Made by a program: the position numbers and the translations under genes. The notes beneath the pieces were generated by a model. The model made no database searches and had not been told where the DNA came from. It saw only the letters and a program-made list of their open reading frames with translations. Below are positions 44,038 to 52,239 of a stretch of DNA of 64,000 bases, one piece after another (the first letter of the stretch is position 1; every line of letters starts with the position of its first letter). Where the stretch lies: the NCBI GenBank assembly GCA_947497585.1, contig CANMHG010000001.1, positions 62,001-126,000 on the forward strand, in the 5' to 3' direction. Origin of the DNA: an uncultured Bacillaceae bacterium. Its GTDB lineage: Bacteria; Bacillota; Bacilli; Bacillales; Bacillaceae_L.

Positions 44038-44346
44038 TTAGGTGTGATCTATATGCGATAGAACTTGGTTCAAAATTTCTATAACATGTTCATCGTCATA
44101 TGTATAATAAAACGTATTGCCTTCGCGACGATATTTAACTAGTCTGAGATTTCTTAATAAACTGAGCTGGTGAGAAACAGCTGATTGAGTCATTTCGAGG
44201 ACCTCAACCATATGGTTTACAGAACACTCCTCTTGGGAAAGTAAATATAAGATTTTAATTCTGGTAGGGTCAGATAATGCCTTAAAGATACGCGATGCTT
44301 CATCAATGGTTTCTAATGGTAAAATTGTGTGTTCGTCTTTCTTCAT
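44038..44346 (-). CDS. czrA: CzrA-type ArsR/SmtB metal repressor
   Basis: 102 residues. Winged helix with ALSDPTRIKILYLL and MTQSAVSHQLSLLR. The last helix carries DEH...H..H (DDEHVIEILNQVLSHIDH), the alpha5 D-x-H and H-x-x-H pattern that binds Zn/Co in CzrA and SmtB. ATG 44346 has AGAAAGGAT upstream; the longer frame is upstream of that. It represses the czcD-like gene that follows it. Confidence 0.9.
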   Translation of the reverse strand: MKKDEHTILPLETIDEASRIFKALSDPTRIKILYLLSQEECSVNHMVEVLEMTQSAVSHQLSLLRNLRLVKYRREGNTFYYTYDDEHVIEILNQVLSHIDHT

Positions 44347-44424
44347 ATAAAAATCCTTTCTAACTGCTAGATGTGAGATGTTGATATAAATAGCAAAACT
44401 ATCTCTTAAGATATTCCCGTTAAA

Positions 44425-44448
44425 GTATATGAGCATATGTTCATATAC
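44425..44448. promoter_or_regulatory. Operator of the CzrA-type repressor
   Basis: GTATATGA and TCATATAC arms around GCATATGT form a 24-bp palindrome, the 12-12 SmtB/ArsR shape. It lies about 80 bp upstream of the repressor start. On the minus strand a TATACT -10 candidate overlaps its left end (44425-44430 on the plus strand). Confidence 0.75.
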
Positions 44449-44567
44449 TTAGTTTATGATGAGATATGATTTATTGTCAATAACTAGAAAAATAAATGTT
44501 ATGTCATGTTAATACATGTTATTTTAATAATAGTAAGAAAATTTGTTTGAAAATAGGGGATGAGGAA

Positions 44568-45056
44568 ATGGAAGAGAATTATAGAGTTAGAGAGGCTTTG
44601 TTAGCAAGTGTAAGCTCTATTGATGATACTCAATTAAATGAACGTCCCAATTATACTAGTTGGTCAATAATGGAAGTATTAGAGCACTTGTTCTTAATCG
44701 AAATGGTAGTTGCAAATGCAATTACAGAGCAAGTAAAGAATGAGAAAAGTGTAAGAGCAGAGGACAAACCTATTCAATTTACTGTTGATCGCCGACATAA
44801 AGTGAAAGCTCCAAGTTTTATTGAACCATCCGGGGAATTTTTGACTTTAGAAGAAGTAACAATGAAGCTGGCAAAATCACGTGAGGCACTAGTAAATGCA
44901 GTCGCAAATGTTGAGGAAAGCGTATTGGAGCAAAAATCCTATCCTCATCCTATATTCGGACTGTTAAGTTTGAAACAGTGGGTTCCTTTTGTTGGGCTAC
45001 ATGAGAAGAGACATCTTGAGCAAATTGAAGAGATTAAAGCGAAATTGGGAGTCTAG
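44568..45056 (+). CDS. DinB/YfiT-like four-helix protein
   Basis: About 162 residues. Conserved His residues LEHLFLIE and GLHEKRHLEQ give the three-His metal site of the DinB/DUF664 family. Usual roles are thiol transfer (bacillithiol) or unknown. ATG 44568 has GGGGATGAGGAA upstream; the longer frame starts without one. Confidence 0.85.
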   Translation: MEENYRVREALLASVSSIDDTQLNERPNYTSWSIMEVLEHLFLIEMVVANAITEQVKNEKSVRAEDKPIQFTVDRRHKVKAPSFIEPSGEFLTLEEVTMKLAKSREALVNAVANVEESVLEQKSYPHPIFGLLSLKQWVPFVGLHEKRHLEQIEEIKAKLGV

Positions 45057-45104
45057 GAAAAAGAGATAGAACATTTTATGAACCTCATTTGAATAAAAAA
45101 GTCA

Positions 45105-45176
45105 AAGATAGGTCACATAAAGCAGTTTATGAGCCCTCGAAGGAGTAAAATGAACAAAGAGAGGTCACATAAAATC
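45105..45176. repeat. Solitary 52-bp repeat pair, family I
   Basis: GGTCACATAAA occurs at 45111 and 45163, exactly 52 bp apart, with TTTATGAGCCCTC after the first. Same sequence and period as the array at 21233, 24 kb away, so family I is dispersed. It lies between converging genes. Confidence 0.8.
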
Positions 45177-45211
45177 CTTTCTTAAGCTCAAAGATGGTTG
45201 TAGACAGTAAG

Positions 45212-45250
45212 AAAGGCAATAATCCCTCAAGACGGATTATTGCCTTTTTA
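45212..45250. terminator. Bidirectional terminator before the flavoprotein gene
   Basis: AAAGGCAATAATCC pairs with GGATTATTGCCTTT, with T runs on both sides. Confidence 0.85.
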
Positions 45251-45260
45251 AAAGTCATTC

Positions 45261-45821
45261 TTATTTTAACACGTCATGATCCACATAACGTTCACCATTC
45301 AGTTCGCTGATTACATTTATGGCAACATGTGCACCATGCCCAGCTGTAATGATAGTATGCACACTTAATCCTGCTATAGTACCTGCAGCCCAAATACCCT
45401 CGATGCTTGTTTTACCGTCAGAATCTACATCTAAAACAGTTTTGATTCTAGGCTCTGTACCTGGCTTTGTTTTTAAGCCGATTTTTTCAGCTAAATCAAC
45501 AGCAATTCCAGTTGCAAAAATAACATGTCTTGTCTGGAAGCTTCCGTTTTCTGTCTCTACATTGAAGCCTTCCACAGTTTTATGGATGGTTGTCGCCTCT
45601 GATTGGACAATCTCTGTACCGAACTTCCCGGCTTGTTGTTTTCCAATATCAATTAAATCAGGCCCAGAAATTTCTTTTACACCATAATGATTCTCAACCC
45701 ATGCTCTTTTAGTCATACTTTTATCGTTGTCTAGCACTAAAGTCTTTTTCCCTGCTTTCGCAGCAAATAGAGCAGCACTTGCACCAGCAGGCCCAGCACC
45801 GATTATTAGAATGTCATACAT
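45261..45821 (-). CDS. Short FAD/NAD(P)-dependent oxidoreductase (TrxR-like, no CxxC)
   Basis: About 186 residues. FAD-binding GAGPAGASAA at the N-terminus, ATGIAVDLAEK in the middle and the family end GIWAAGTIAG...ITAGHGAHVAINVI. It resembles thioredoxin-reductase-like flavoproteins but lacks a CxxC redox pair and the full NADPH domain, being half the usual length. ATG 45821 has GGGGGAAC upstream. An inverted repeat TTACTA-N10-TAGTAA lies in the promoter. Confidence 0.8.
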   Translation of the reverse strand: MYDILIIGAGPAGASAALFAAKAGKKTLVLDNDKSMTKRAWVENHYGVKEISGPDLIDIGKQQAGKFGTEIVQSEATTIHKTVEGFNVETENGSFQTRHVIFATGIAVDLAEKIGLKTKPGTEPRIKTVLDVDSDGKTSIEGIWAAGTIAGLSVHTIITAGHGAHVAINVISELNGERYVDHDVLK

Positions 45822-45855
45822 ACAGTTGTTCCCCCTAATTATTATTCTTATATAT

Positions 45856-45879
45856 CTTACTATCATTATTTTAGTAAAG
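45856..45879. promoter_or_regulatory. Inverted repeat upstream of the flavoprotein gene
   Basis: CTTACTA and TAGTAAAG arms (TTACTA-N10-TAGTAA) lie 35-58 bases before the start codon, in promoter position. The CTTACTAT half resembles the reverse complement of the motif near the HxlR operon (49237-49252). Regulator inferred only. Confidence 0.35.
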
Positions 45880-46147
45880 CGAAATAGAAAGTGTCAATTT
45901 AGTTGCTCAAGCAGTCCTAACTACCAAATTAACTTTTTGAAACCTAAGCTATTGATATCTCGTCAAATGTATGTTGTTAACTAGAAAATAAACGGCTCTA
46001 TATAAAACATAGTTCGAATTACCCAATGAGAATTCGGAAATTTCATTTTTTTAAAATAAATCTCTTGTCGAAGGAAGTCGAACGTGGGATAATTAACCTA
46101 TTAGTTTTAAATTAAAATTTTTATAGTAAAAATAAGGGGGTAGTTAT

Positions 46148-48184
46148 ATGGATACTAACAAACAATCACAAGTGGAAAATTGGAAAAGAAAGTTTCGAAA
46201 TCTTTTCTCAAGAACTTTACAGCGTCAGATATTGATCCCTTTTCTATCACTACTTATAGTTTCCAGTGGTATTCTAGCGTTTGTTTCCTACACAAATACA
46301 GTTAGTGTAGTAACTACGGAGTTAACAAATGCTGTGGGAGAACAAATGGTAGGAATGAATGAATCGTTTGAATTGTTCTTTGAAAACACTGGAAATACAA
46401 TCAATCGATATGTAGAAAAACAAGAAATCAAAAAATTTGGAATGAACAAAAATTATATTATGAAATCTTTTGAGGAATCAGCAGGTGCGGATGAAACAAT
46501 TACTAATATATATTTAGGTACAAGTGATGGTGAAATGATTTTATATCCACCAGTCGAATTACCTAGTGATTATGACCCTAGAACTAGACCATGGTATGAG
46601 GATGCTGTAAATAAGAAAGGTGAAATTATTTGGACGGAGCCTTACATTGACACAGCAACAAATGAAGCAATAGTAAGTGCAGCTAAAGCTGTTTATGACG
46701 GCTCGAAGCTAGTTGGAGTTATGTCAATCGACATATCAATCAATACTCTTATCAATATGGTTAATCGAATGAAAATTGGAGAAACTGGATATGCAGTATT
46801 AATAGACAATCAAGGGAAATACTTAGCACACCCTGTAAAGGAAGTTGTAGGAATAGATATTTCACAGGAATCCTACTATCAGGAAATGGAGGTACTTGGG
46901 GAGAAAGGGAATTTAGAATTTAAACAAGATGGTCAAAGGAAGGTAATGGCCTTTATTAGTAGTCCAACAACTGGATGGAAAATTGCTGGTACTGTTTATA
47001 CTAAAGAATTATCTAAAAAAGCCCAAGCTATTTTGCTTCCCTTAACCCTTGCTTTAGGGGCAGTTATTGCTTTAGCCATCGCTATTTCTTTAGTCGTCTC
47101 CCGCAAGATAACAAAACCGATTAAAAAGCTACAAGAAACAATGAAAGACGTTGAGCAAGGTAATTTATCAGTCCAACTTTCAGTTGATAAACAAGATGAA
47201 ATTGGTAAACTTTCAGAAAGTTTTAATGCAATGATTATTCAGATGAGAAGCATAATGAAAAAGGTTTCAATTATATCTAATCAAGTAACAGATGTTTCAC
47301 AAACACTAGTTGCAAGTGCCGAGGAAAATACAGCTGCATCAAATGAAGTTGCAACAACAATGGAGCAAATTGCTTCAGGAGCTAGTAGCCAAACGGAGAT
47401 CTTTGATAGAAATTCAGACGTAATGGAAAGCTTAGCCGAAAAGATTAAGCAAGTCGAAAGTGAAGCCAATGAAATTAATGTAAATTCAAAAAACATGCAT
47501 CAAACTTCGCAGGATGGTTTAAAAAAGGTTAATGTCTTAAAGGATCAATTTGAGATGACAAGCCAAATTACAAAAGAGATGGTAATAGCAGTTCAATCTC
47601 TAGATCAAAACTCTACTTCCATTAATAATATTGTAAGTAAAATAGCTGAGATTGCGTCTCAAACAAATCTACTTGCTTTAAATGCAGCAATTGAGGCAGC
47701 CAGGGCTGGTGAAGCAGGAAAAGGGTTTGCGGTTGTAGCTGACGAAGTAAGAAAATTGGCAGAGCAAACAGAACACTCTTTAAAAGACATTTCATCAATT
47801 ATTGGATCCATGCAGCAAGAAACGAAGAAAACGGTAACACTTATTGGTAAAACTCATGAATCTATTTCAGAGCAAGGAAAAGCTGTTGTCGAGACTGAAG
47901 AAGTGTTCTCTACAATTACAGCAGCTATTACAAATGGTAGAGTACTAGTTGAAAACATTGCAAATTCTATGGACGAAATGGTAAATAAACGTGATTTATT
48001 AGTAAAAAATGTTCAAGAAGTAACTGCTATCAGTCAAGAGACTGCTGCTGGCACACAACAAGTATCGGCATCAATTGAAGAAACAACTGCTTCAATGGAA
48101 CAATTAAACCACCTTGCTATAGAGTTAGATGGGTTTGCACGTGAATTGAACGAAGAAATTATTAAATTTAAACTAGATCAGTAA
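46148..48184 (+). CDS. Methyl-accepting chemotaxis protein (dCache-HAMP-signalling)
   Basis: 678 residues. N-terminal membrane segment (~30-50), extracellular double Cache domain with [13 protein letters not shown], second segment (~297-318), HAMP ([19 protein letters not shown]) and the conserved hairpin tip [22 protein letters not shown]...[20 protein letters not shown] precedes the ATG. The Cache type often binds amino acids. Confidence 0.95.
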   Translation: MDTNKQSQVENWKRKFRNLFSRTLQRQILIPFLSLLIVSSGILAFVSYTNTVSVVTTELTNAVGEQMVGMNESFELFFENTGNTINRYVEKQEIKKFGMNKNYIMKSFEESAGADETITNIYLGTSDGEMILYPPVELPSDYDPRTRPWYEDAVNKKGEIIWTEPYIDTATNEAIVSAAKAVYDGSKLVGVMSIDISINTLINMVNRMKIGETGYAVLIDNQGKYLAHPVKEVVGIDISQESYYQEMEVLGEKGNLEFKQDGQRKVMAFISSPTTGWKIAGTVYTKELSKKAQAILLPLTLALGAVIALAIAISLVVSRKITKPIKKLQETMKDVEQGNLSVQLSVDKQDEIGKLSESFNAMIIQMRSIMKKVSIISNQVTDVSQTLVASAEENTAASNEVATTMEQIASGASSQTEIFDRNSDVMESLAEKIKQVESEANEINVNSKNMHQTSQDGLKKVNVLKDQFEMTSQITKEMVIAVQSLDQNSTSINNIVSKIAEIASQTNLLALNAAIEAARAGEAGKGFAVVADEVRKLAEQTEHSLKDISSIIGSMQQETKKTVTLIGKTHESISEQGKAVVETEEVFSTITAAITNGRVLVENIANSMDEMVNKRDLLVKNVQEVTAISQETAAGTQQVSASIEETTASMEQLNHLAIELDGFARELNEEIIKFKLDQ

Positions 48185-48191
48185 TTAAAAA

Positions 48192-48238
48192 TAGCCGGGA
48201 AAAGACTTTTGAACAAGTCAGTATCCCGGCATTTTTTG
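48192..48238 (+). terminator. Terminator after the chemoreceptor
   Basis: GCCGGGA and TCCCGGC outer arms, GACTT/AAGTC inside, then ATTTTTT. Confidence 0.85.
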
Positions 48239-48246
48239 CTTAATGT

Positions 48247-48756
48247 CTATTTCAATCCTTGAAATTCCTTTTGAATTTCAGCCACTGTTTTTTCAAGTTC
48301 TTCTCCCCAGTGATCATTAACTGTGTGGAACACAAAATTACCATCTGTATCCAGTAGAGCATAGCCTCTGTATGGTACATCATTATCTCTCATGTTAAAT
48401 GGGTCAATGATTTTAAACTCAGGGTCTGAAATAAGAGGTAAACTAAAACCAAATAATTCTTCTAATCCTTTATAAAGCTCCGATTGTTCCTCAGGTTTAT
48501 CGGCACTTATGATATACATGTTAGCATCAATATCATTTAGTAATTCAAAGTTATCATGCAACTGACCTAGTTGCTGCTGACAAAGTCCTCAGGTGTAGGT
48601 TGTTATAAAGAAAAAAATCACTGGTTTATCTTGTGGAAAGGTCACTTCATTCCCAGTATGATCCAGAACTGTAATTGGTTCATTCATTTTATTTGCACCA
48701 CACGCTGATAAAAATAGTGTGAACAATAATAAAAGCACGGTATATTTTCTCTTCAT
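48247..48756 (-). CDS. Redox lipoprotein with in-frame TGA, candidate selenoprotein (UxxC)
   Basis: 169 residues if TGA at 48589-48591 is read as selenocysteine (residue 56). Residues 1-19 are a lipoprotein signal with LSAC lipobox (Cys19). The domain is AhpC/TSA-type: KPVIFFFITTYT-U-GLC-QQQ, then ISADKPEEQ, SDPEFKIID, GYALLDTDG. TGA occupies the first Cys position of the CxxC redox motif; Cys59 is the partner. ATG 48756 has AGGAG seven bases upstream and overlaps the HxlR stop by ATGA. A SECIS-like hairpin follows the TGA. Otherwise it is a nonsense-mutated pseudogene, or starts internally at 48561 without the active site. Confidence 0.8.
48551..48583 (-). promoter_or_regulatory. SECIS-like hairpin downstream of the in-frame TGA
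   Basis: On the minus strand: lower stem TTGTCA/TGATAA, an internal loop GCA/A, upper stem GCAACT/AGTTGC (six perfect pairs) and apical loop AGGTC. The loop begins 20 bases after the TGA and has G at its second position with GGU, like the E. coli fdhF loop AGGUCU. This fits the bacterial SECIS model (loop 16-37 bases from UGA, G among the first two loop bases). Folding was judged by eye. Confidence 0.65.
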
Positions 48757-49097
48757 CGGTTACTCCTCTCGATATCTTCATCTGTTATCCACTTCTGTGA
48801 CCATTTTTGAATCTCATTGTTCGTAGGTTCTAATGCGCGTCCCTTTTCAGTCAAAGAGTATTCAATTCGTACAGGTGTTTCAGGAATAACTTCTCGATGA
48901 ACAATTCCTTCTTTTTCAAGTTCTTTTAATCTTTCAGATAGAAGTCTTCCGCTTATAGGCAAGGATGCTTCCATTGAACTAAACCGCTGTGTACCGGAAA
49001 GAAGTGAAAAAACAATCAATCCATTCCAACGGGTGCTTATTAATTTCATGGCAATTTCAAATCTAGGGCATAATATAGATGGATTTATTTTTATCAC
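48753..49097 (-). CDS. HxlR-family regulator
   Basis: 114 residues with winged helix STRWNGLIVFSLLSGTQRFS, ISGRLLSERLKELEKEGIV and VRIEYSLTEKGRAL. A Cys at residue 10 (ILCPRFE) matches the redox- or electrophile-sensing Cys found in YodB/HypR-like members. GTG start at 49097 overlaps its own weak purine tract, so the true start is less certain. It overlaps the redox lipoprotein gene by four bases and probably controls it. Confidence 0.88.
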   Translation of the reverse strand: MIKINPSILCPRFEIAMKLISTRWNGLIVFSLLSGTQRFSSMEASLPISGRLLSERLKELEKEGIVHREVIPETPVRIEYSLTEKGRALEPTNNEIQKWSQKWITDEDIERSNR

Positions 49098-49154
49098 CTC
49101 ATTTGGATTTCAGGCTACTTTCTTGCATTTTTCTAAAAAGAACCTTAATATATT

Positions 49155-49170
49155 TTAACGTATACTAACT
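49155..49170. promoter_or_regulatory. Possible HxlR operator, copy 1
   Basis: TTAACGTATACTAACT, nearly palindromic around GTATAC, lies between the TTGTTT -35 and TAAAAT -10 candidates of the HxlR operon. It matches copy 2 (49237-49252) at 12 of 16 positions. Confidence 0.35.
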
Positions 49171-49236
49171 TTTTAAAACAAGTTTATTTTTAATAAAAAG
49201 CTCACATGACGTAAATATATTACAATACTAAAGGTA

Positions 49237-49252
49237 ATTACGTATAGTAAGT
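49237..49252. promoter_or_regulatory. Possible HxlR operator, copy 2, before ribA-like gene
   Basis: ATTACGTATAGTAAGT shares ACGTATA and TAA with copy 1 and lies 18 bases before the GTP cyclohydrolase start. Divergent control by one regulator is an inference. Confidence 0.3.
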
Positions 49253-49269
49253 GAAAAGAGGAGTTAACA

Positions 49270-50004
49270 ATGATGAACAGCAGCAAACTTGACGCAAATA
49301 CCCTTTCTATATTAGAGAAAAAAATAAAACTTATCAAATCACCAAGGGGTGCTATCTACTTAGTAGGACCTATTAAACTGCCAGTGACACTTGCTGGAAA
49401 AACGGTTATTTTTCAGTGGTATAGTTGGTTGCAATGCAATGAAGTAACCGAGAATTATCAGCGTATAATTGAAAAGCTTTCCTCCGCTAATTTAGCTGAA
49501 CTTCAGCAATCAAGTGTTTTAGTGTATGGTGATTTTGAAAATGATGAAGAAGCACTTATACGAATGCATTCGATATGTCATACAGGTGATATTTTTGGAA
49601 GCAAACGCTGTGACTGTGGATACCAACTAGATCAAAGCTTACAAATGATTGTTGAACACGGTTCTGGTGCTTTATTCTATTTAGCAAATCATGAAGGTAG
49701 AGGTATTGGCCTATTCAGTAAGGCAATGGCTTATGTTCTTCAAGAAAATGGCTACGATACGGTTGAAGCAAATCTACAGCTTGGTTTCGTTGACGATGCT
49801 AGAAACTACGATGATGCTATTTTTGTCCTTAAGGCACTGCGATCAAAACCAGTGACATTAATTACAAACAATCCTCGTAAAGTGGAAGCTTTAAAAAGTG
49901 CTGGTATGGATCTATCTGGACGTACACCACTTTGGGGAGATATCTCCGAGTTTAATGAAAAATATTTAAAAACAAAAGTCGTTAGATCAGGACATTTAAA
50001 ATAA
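49270..50004 (+). CDS. ribA: GTP cyclohydrolase II (stand-alone)
   Basis: 244 residues. The zinc site CHTGDIFGSKRCDCGYQ and the active-site region HEGRGIGLFSKAMAYVLQ are complete. This enzyme makes the first riboflavin precursor; here it stands alone, without DHBP synthase fusion or rib operon. AAAGAGGAG precedes the start (ATG 49270 or 49273). It is divergent from the HxlR operon and shares a promoter region. Confidence 0.93.
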   Translation: MMNSSKLDANTLSILEKKIKLIKSPRGAIYLVGPIKLPVTLAGKTVIFQWYSWLQCNEVTENYQRIIEKLSSANLAELQQSSVLVYGDFENDEEALIRMHSICHTGDIFGSKRCDCGYQLDQSLQMIVEHGSGALFYLANHEGRGIGLFSKAMAYVLQENGYDTVEANLQLGFVDDARNYDDAIFVLKALRSKPVTLITNNPRKVEALKSAGMDLSGRTPLWGDISEFNEKYLKTKVVRSGHLK

Positions 50005-50020
50005 AAATAATAGTACCTTA

Positions 50021-50050
50021 GGTCAGTCATTATTTGGCTGGCTTTTTTCT
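50021..50050 (+). terminator. Terminator after ribA-like gene
   Basis: GTCAGTC pairs with GGCTGGC (with wobble pairs), followed by TTTTTTC. Confidence 0.6.
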
Positions 50051-50077
50051 TGTAGCAAAAAAGGTTTAGAAAAAAAT

Positions 50078-50138
50078 GTAAATAATGCTTTACAAAACAT
50101 AATGATGTAAAGTAAACTTTACGTAAAACTAACTTTAC
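50078..50138. promoter_or_regulatory. Three GTAAA-N6-TTTAC palindromes before an XRE regulator
   Basis: 16-bp palindromes at 50078-50093, 50107-50122 (perfect GTAAAGT-AA-ACTTTAC) and 50123-50138. Copies 2 and 3 abut, copy 1 starts 29 bp before copy 2. They occupy the promoter region ending 19 bases before the XRE gene, the typical place for autoregulation. Confidence 0.7.
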
Positions 50139-50156
50139 ATTGACGTTAGGTGGAGG

Positions 50157-50366
50157 TTGATTCCTATTCTTAATCGATTAAAGGAAAAAAGATCAGAAAA
50201 AAACATTACCCAGGAGCAATTGTCAGAACTAGTTGGTGTATCAAGGCAAACAATTATTTCTTTAGAAAATGGGAAGTACAATCCTTCATTGGAGCTTGCA
50301 TTTAAATTGGCAAAAGTATTTGGCTGTCAGATTGAGAATATCTTTATTTTTCAGGAGGGGGAGTAA
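50157..50366 (+). CDS. XRE-family helix-turn-helix regulator
   Basis: 69 residues: NRLKEKRSEKNITQEQLSELVGVSRQTIISLENGKYNPS is the family core. TTG at 50157 overlaps the GGAGG purine tract, so an unusual start or a slightly later non-ATG codon is possible. First of a three-gene cassette with two small membrane proteins, an arrangement common in Bacilli. Probably binds the three palindromes upstream. Confidence 0.88.
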   Translation: MIPILNRLKEKRSEKNITQEQLSELVGVSRQTIISLENGKYNPSLELAFKLAKVFGCQIENIFIFQEGE

Positions 50367-50369
50367 CGA

Positions 50370-50672
50370 ATGGGAGAGATACAATGGATTGGATTAGCAG
50401 GTTTATGGGGAGGAGCTTTATTTGGTTTTTTAGGCTGGTGGTTAGGTAGAAGAATGGCAGCTAAGAAGCGAGGACTTGATGAGCGATATTTTCAAATATG
50501 GAAAAATGCACGCGGAGGAAGTTGGATGCTTACGTTAGGTGCTTTGTATGTGCTATTTACATTGCAAATAATGGGTGTTACTTTATCGTCTTATACAATA
50601 TTAGGTATTTTATTCATTGTCCATTTAGCAGGTTGGGCAGTTTTAGGCATATACAATCAATTTAAACTTTAG
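50370..50672 (+). CDS. Small membrane protein of XRE cassette
   Basis: 100 residues, three membrane segments with WIGLAGLWGGALFGFLGWWLG and basic GRRMAAKKRG between. ATG 50370 lies three bases after the XRE stop, with GGAGGGGG overlapping that gene's end. Function unknown. Confidence 0.7.
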   Translation: MGEIQWIGLAGLWGGALFGFLGWWLGRRMAAKKRGLDERYFQIWKNARGGSWMLTLGALYVLFTLQIMGVTLSSYTILGILFIVHLAGWAVLGIYNQFKL

Positions 50673-50683
50673 GAGGAATTTTG

Positions 50684-50905
50684 ATGTTCAAGAAAGTAGA
50701 TGCGAGTCAAATGTTTAAAAGATCACTACAAATTGGTTTAACTATTAATTTTATTTTTTTGGTTGTTTCACTTATAACTGGAAATTGGAGCTTTTTTATT
50801 TGGAGTTTATTACCAACTTTGGCAACAAGTGTAAACGGTTATTTTATTTCAAAAAGCCTCGCAGGAAAACACGAATCTTCGATGAGGATACGTGTTTTAA
50901 TTTAA
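50684..50905 (+). CDS. Small membrane protein of XRE cassette
   Basis: 73 residues, two membrane segments (SLQIGLTINFIFLVVSLI; FFIWSLLPTLATSVNGYF). ATG 50684 follows AGGAGGAATTTTG; a TTG at 50681 is a less likely start. Together with the previous gene it may form a membrane complex under the XRE regulator. Confidence 0.7.
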   Translation: MFKKVDASQMFKRSLQIGLTINFIFLVVSLITGNWSFFIWSLLPTLATSVNGYFISKSLAGKHESSMRIRVLI

Positions 50906-51044
50906 ACACATGAACCTAAATCCATTAGAGATAATGTTGTTGATATTTATGAATGCTCAATCTCGCGCTATCAATGTATACAAATCCCAAAAATACCCTT
51001 ACACTAGACATATACATACTATTTAGAAAAAGAGGTAGGTACGG

Positions 51045-52148
51045 TTGGTTAAAAATAAGTTTCAATTTTGGACGCTACAGATTTTAATACTAGTTACAAT
51101 ATTATACTTATCAACAAAAATAACATTTCTATTTGAACCTGTCGTTGTTTTTGTATCTACATTGTTTTTTCCTATTATTATTTCTGGATTTTTGTTTTTC
51201 TTGTTGAATCCAATGGTGCGCTTATTACAGAAGTGGAAAATCCCAAGAATTCTAGCTATTATTATTATGTATATCGTTTTTATTGGAGTAGTCGTATTGG
51301 TGGTTAGTAGCCTAGCCCCGTTAATATCAAAGCAATTTACCCAATTGGTTAGAGACATACCGTTATATGCAGAACAGACGATGCAGCTTGTAAATGACCT
51401 GTCAAAAACACCACAATTTAATTGGTTTATGACTCAAACTTATGTGCCGATAAGTGAAATTGAGCGGGAGCTTATCCGCTTTGTGAATACGTTGCCGGAC
51501 AGGGCCTCCCAAGCAATTTCTAACATCTTTGGCTTAATTGCGAATGTAACTATTACCATTATTACGGTGCCATTCTTACTCTTCTATATGCTGAAGGATG
51601 GTCATAAATTTCCAATTGCAGTCTCAAAATTTTTTCCAAGTTCAATCCGTAAGGAAACCATTGATACGTTAAAAGATACAAGTGAAACGTTAGCAGCATA
51701 CATTCAAGGACAGATACTAGTTGCCTTATTTGTGGGAACCTTAGCATTTATAGGTTACTTAATTATAGATCTGCCGTATGCTTTAGTGATGGCTATGATA
51801 GTTGCAGTAACTAATATTATTCCTTATGTAGGCCCTTTTTTAGGAGGAGCTCCAGCAGTTATTATCGGATTCTTTGTTTCACCTACGACGGCTCTCTTAG
51901 TCATAGTTGTTATTGTCATCGCACAACAGGTGGAAGGGAATCTTCTTTCTCCACTTATTTTAGGTAAGAGATTAGACACACATCCAGCAACGATTATCAT
52001 TTTATTATTAGTAGCAGGAAACTTAGCAGGTGTTTTAGGAATGATTCTTGCTATCCCAACTTATGCTGTGTTAAAGACAGTGGTACTAAATACAAACCGT
52101 TTACTCAAGGCCAGAAAAGAAATACTTCAGGAAGCAAAATTAAAATAG
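51045..52148 (+). CDS. AI-2E family transporter
   Basis: 367 residues with about eight membrane segments. PFLLFYMLKDGHKFP, GQILVALFVGTLAFIGY, LPYALVMAMIVAVTNIIPYVGPF and EGNLLSPLILGKRLDTHP are the family signatures. TTG start with AGAGGTAGG upstream. Members export autoinducer-2 or act as Na+/H+ antiporters, so the substrate is not certain. Confidence 0.92.
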   Translation: MVKNKFQFWTLQILILVTILYLSTKITFLFEPVVVFVSTLFFPIIISGFLFFLLNPMVRLLQKWKIPRILAIIIMYIVFIGVVVLVVSSLAPLISKQFTQLVRDIPLYAEQTMQLVNDLSKTPQFNWFMTQTYVPISEIERELIRFVNTLPDRASQAISNIFGLIANVTITIITVPFLLFYMLKDGHKFPIAVSKFFPSSIRKETIDTLKDTSETLAAYIQGQILVALFVGTLAFIGYLIIDLPYALVMAMIVAVTNIIPYVGPFLGGAPAVIIGFFVSPTTALLVIVVIVIAQQVEGNLLSPLILGKRLDTHPATIIILLLVAGNLAGVLGMILAIPTYAVLKTVVLNTNRLLKARKEILQEAKLK

Positions 52149-52150
52149 CT

Positions 52151-52183
52151 AAAAAAGCCATTCTAAAAGGATGGCTTTTTTTT
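52151..52183 (+). terminator. Terminator after the AI-2E gene
   Basis: AAAGCCATTCT pairs with AGGATGGCTTT, followed by eight T. Confidence 0.85.
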
Positions 52184-52239
52184 GTAATAGTGGTAATATA
52201 TTCCTTTGGGTGAACTGAATCAAGAAATGAGGGTTTTTT

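Noticed and set aside
46012..46148. SigD-type promoter before the chemoreceptor
   Set aside because: TAAA is present but no GCCGATAT-like -10 follows at the right distance.
48247..48561. Shorter redoxin gene starting at an internal ATG (48561)
   Set aside because: That ATG has no ribosome site and would drop the signal peptide and active site; the upstream frame is clearly coding apart from the TGA.
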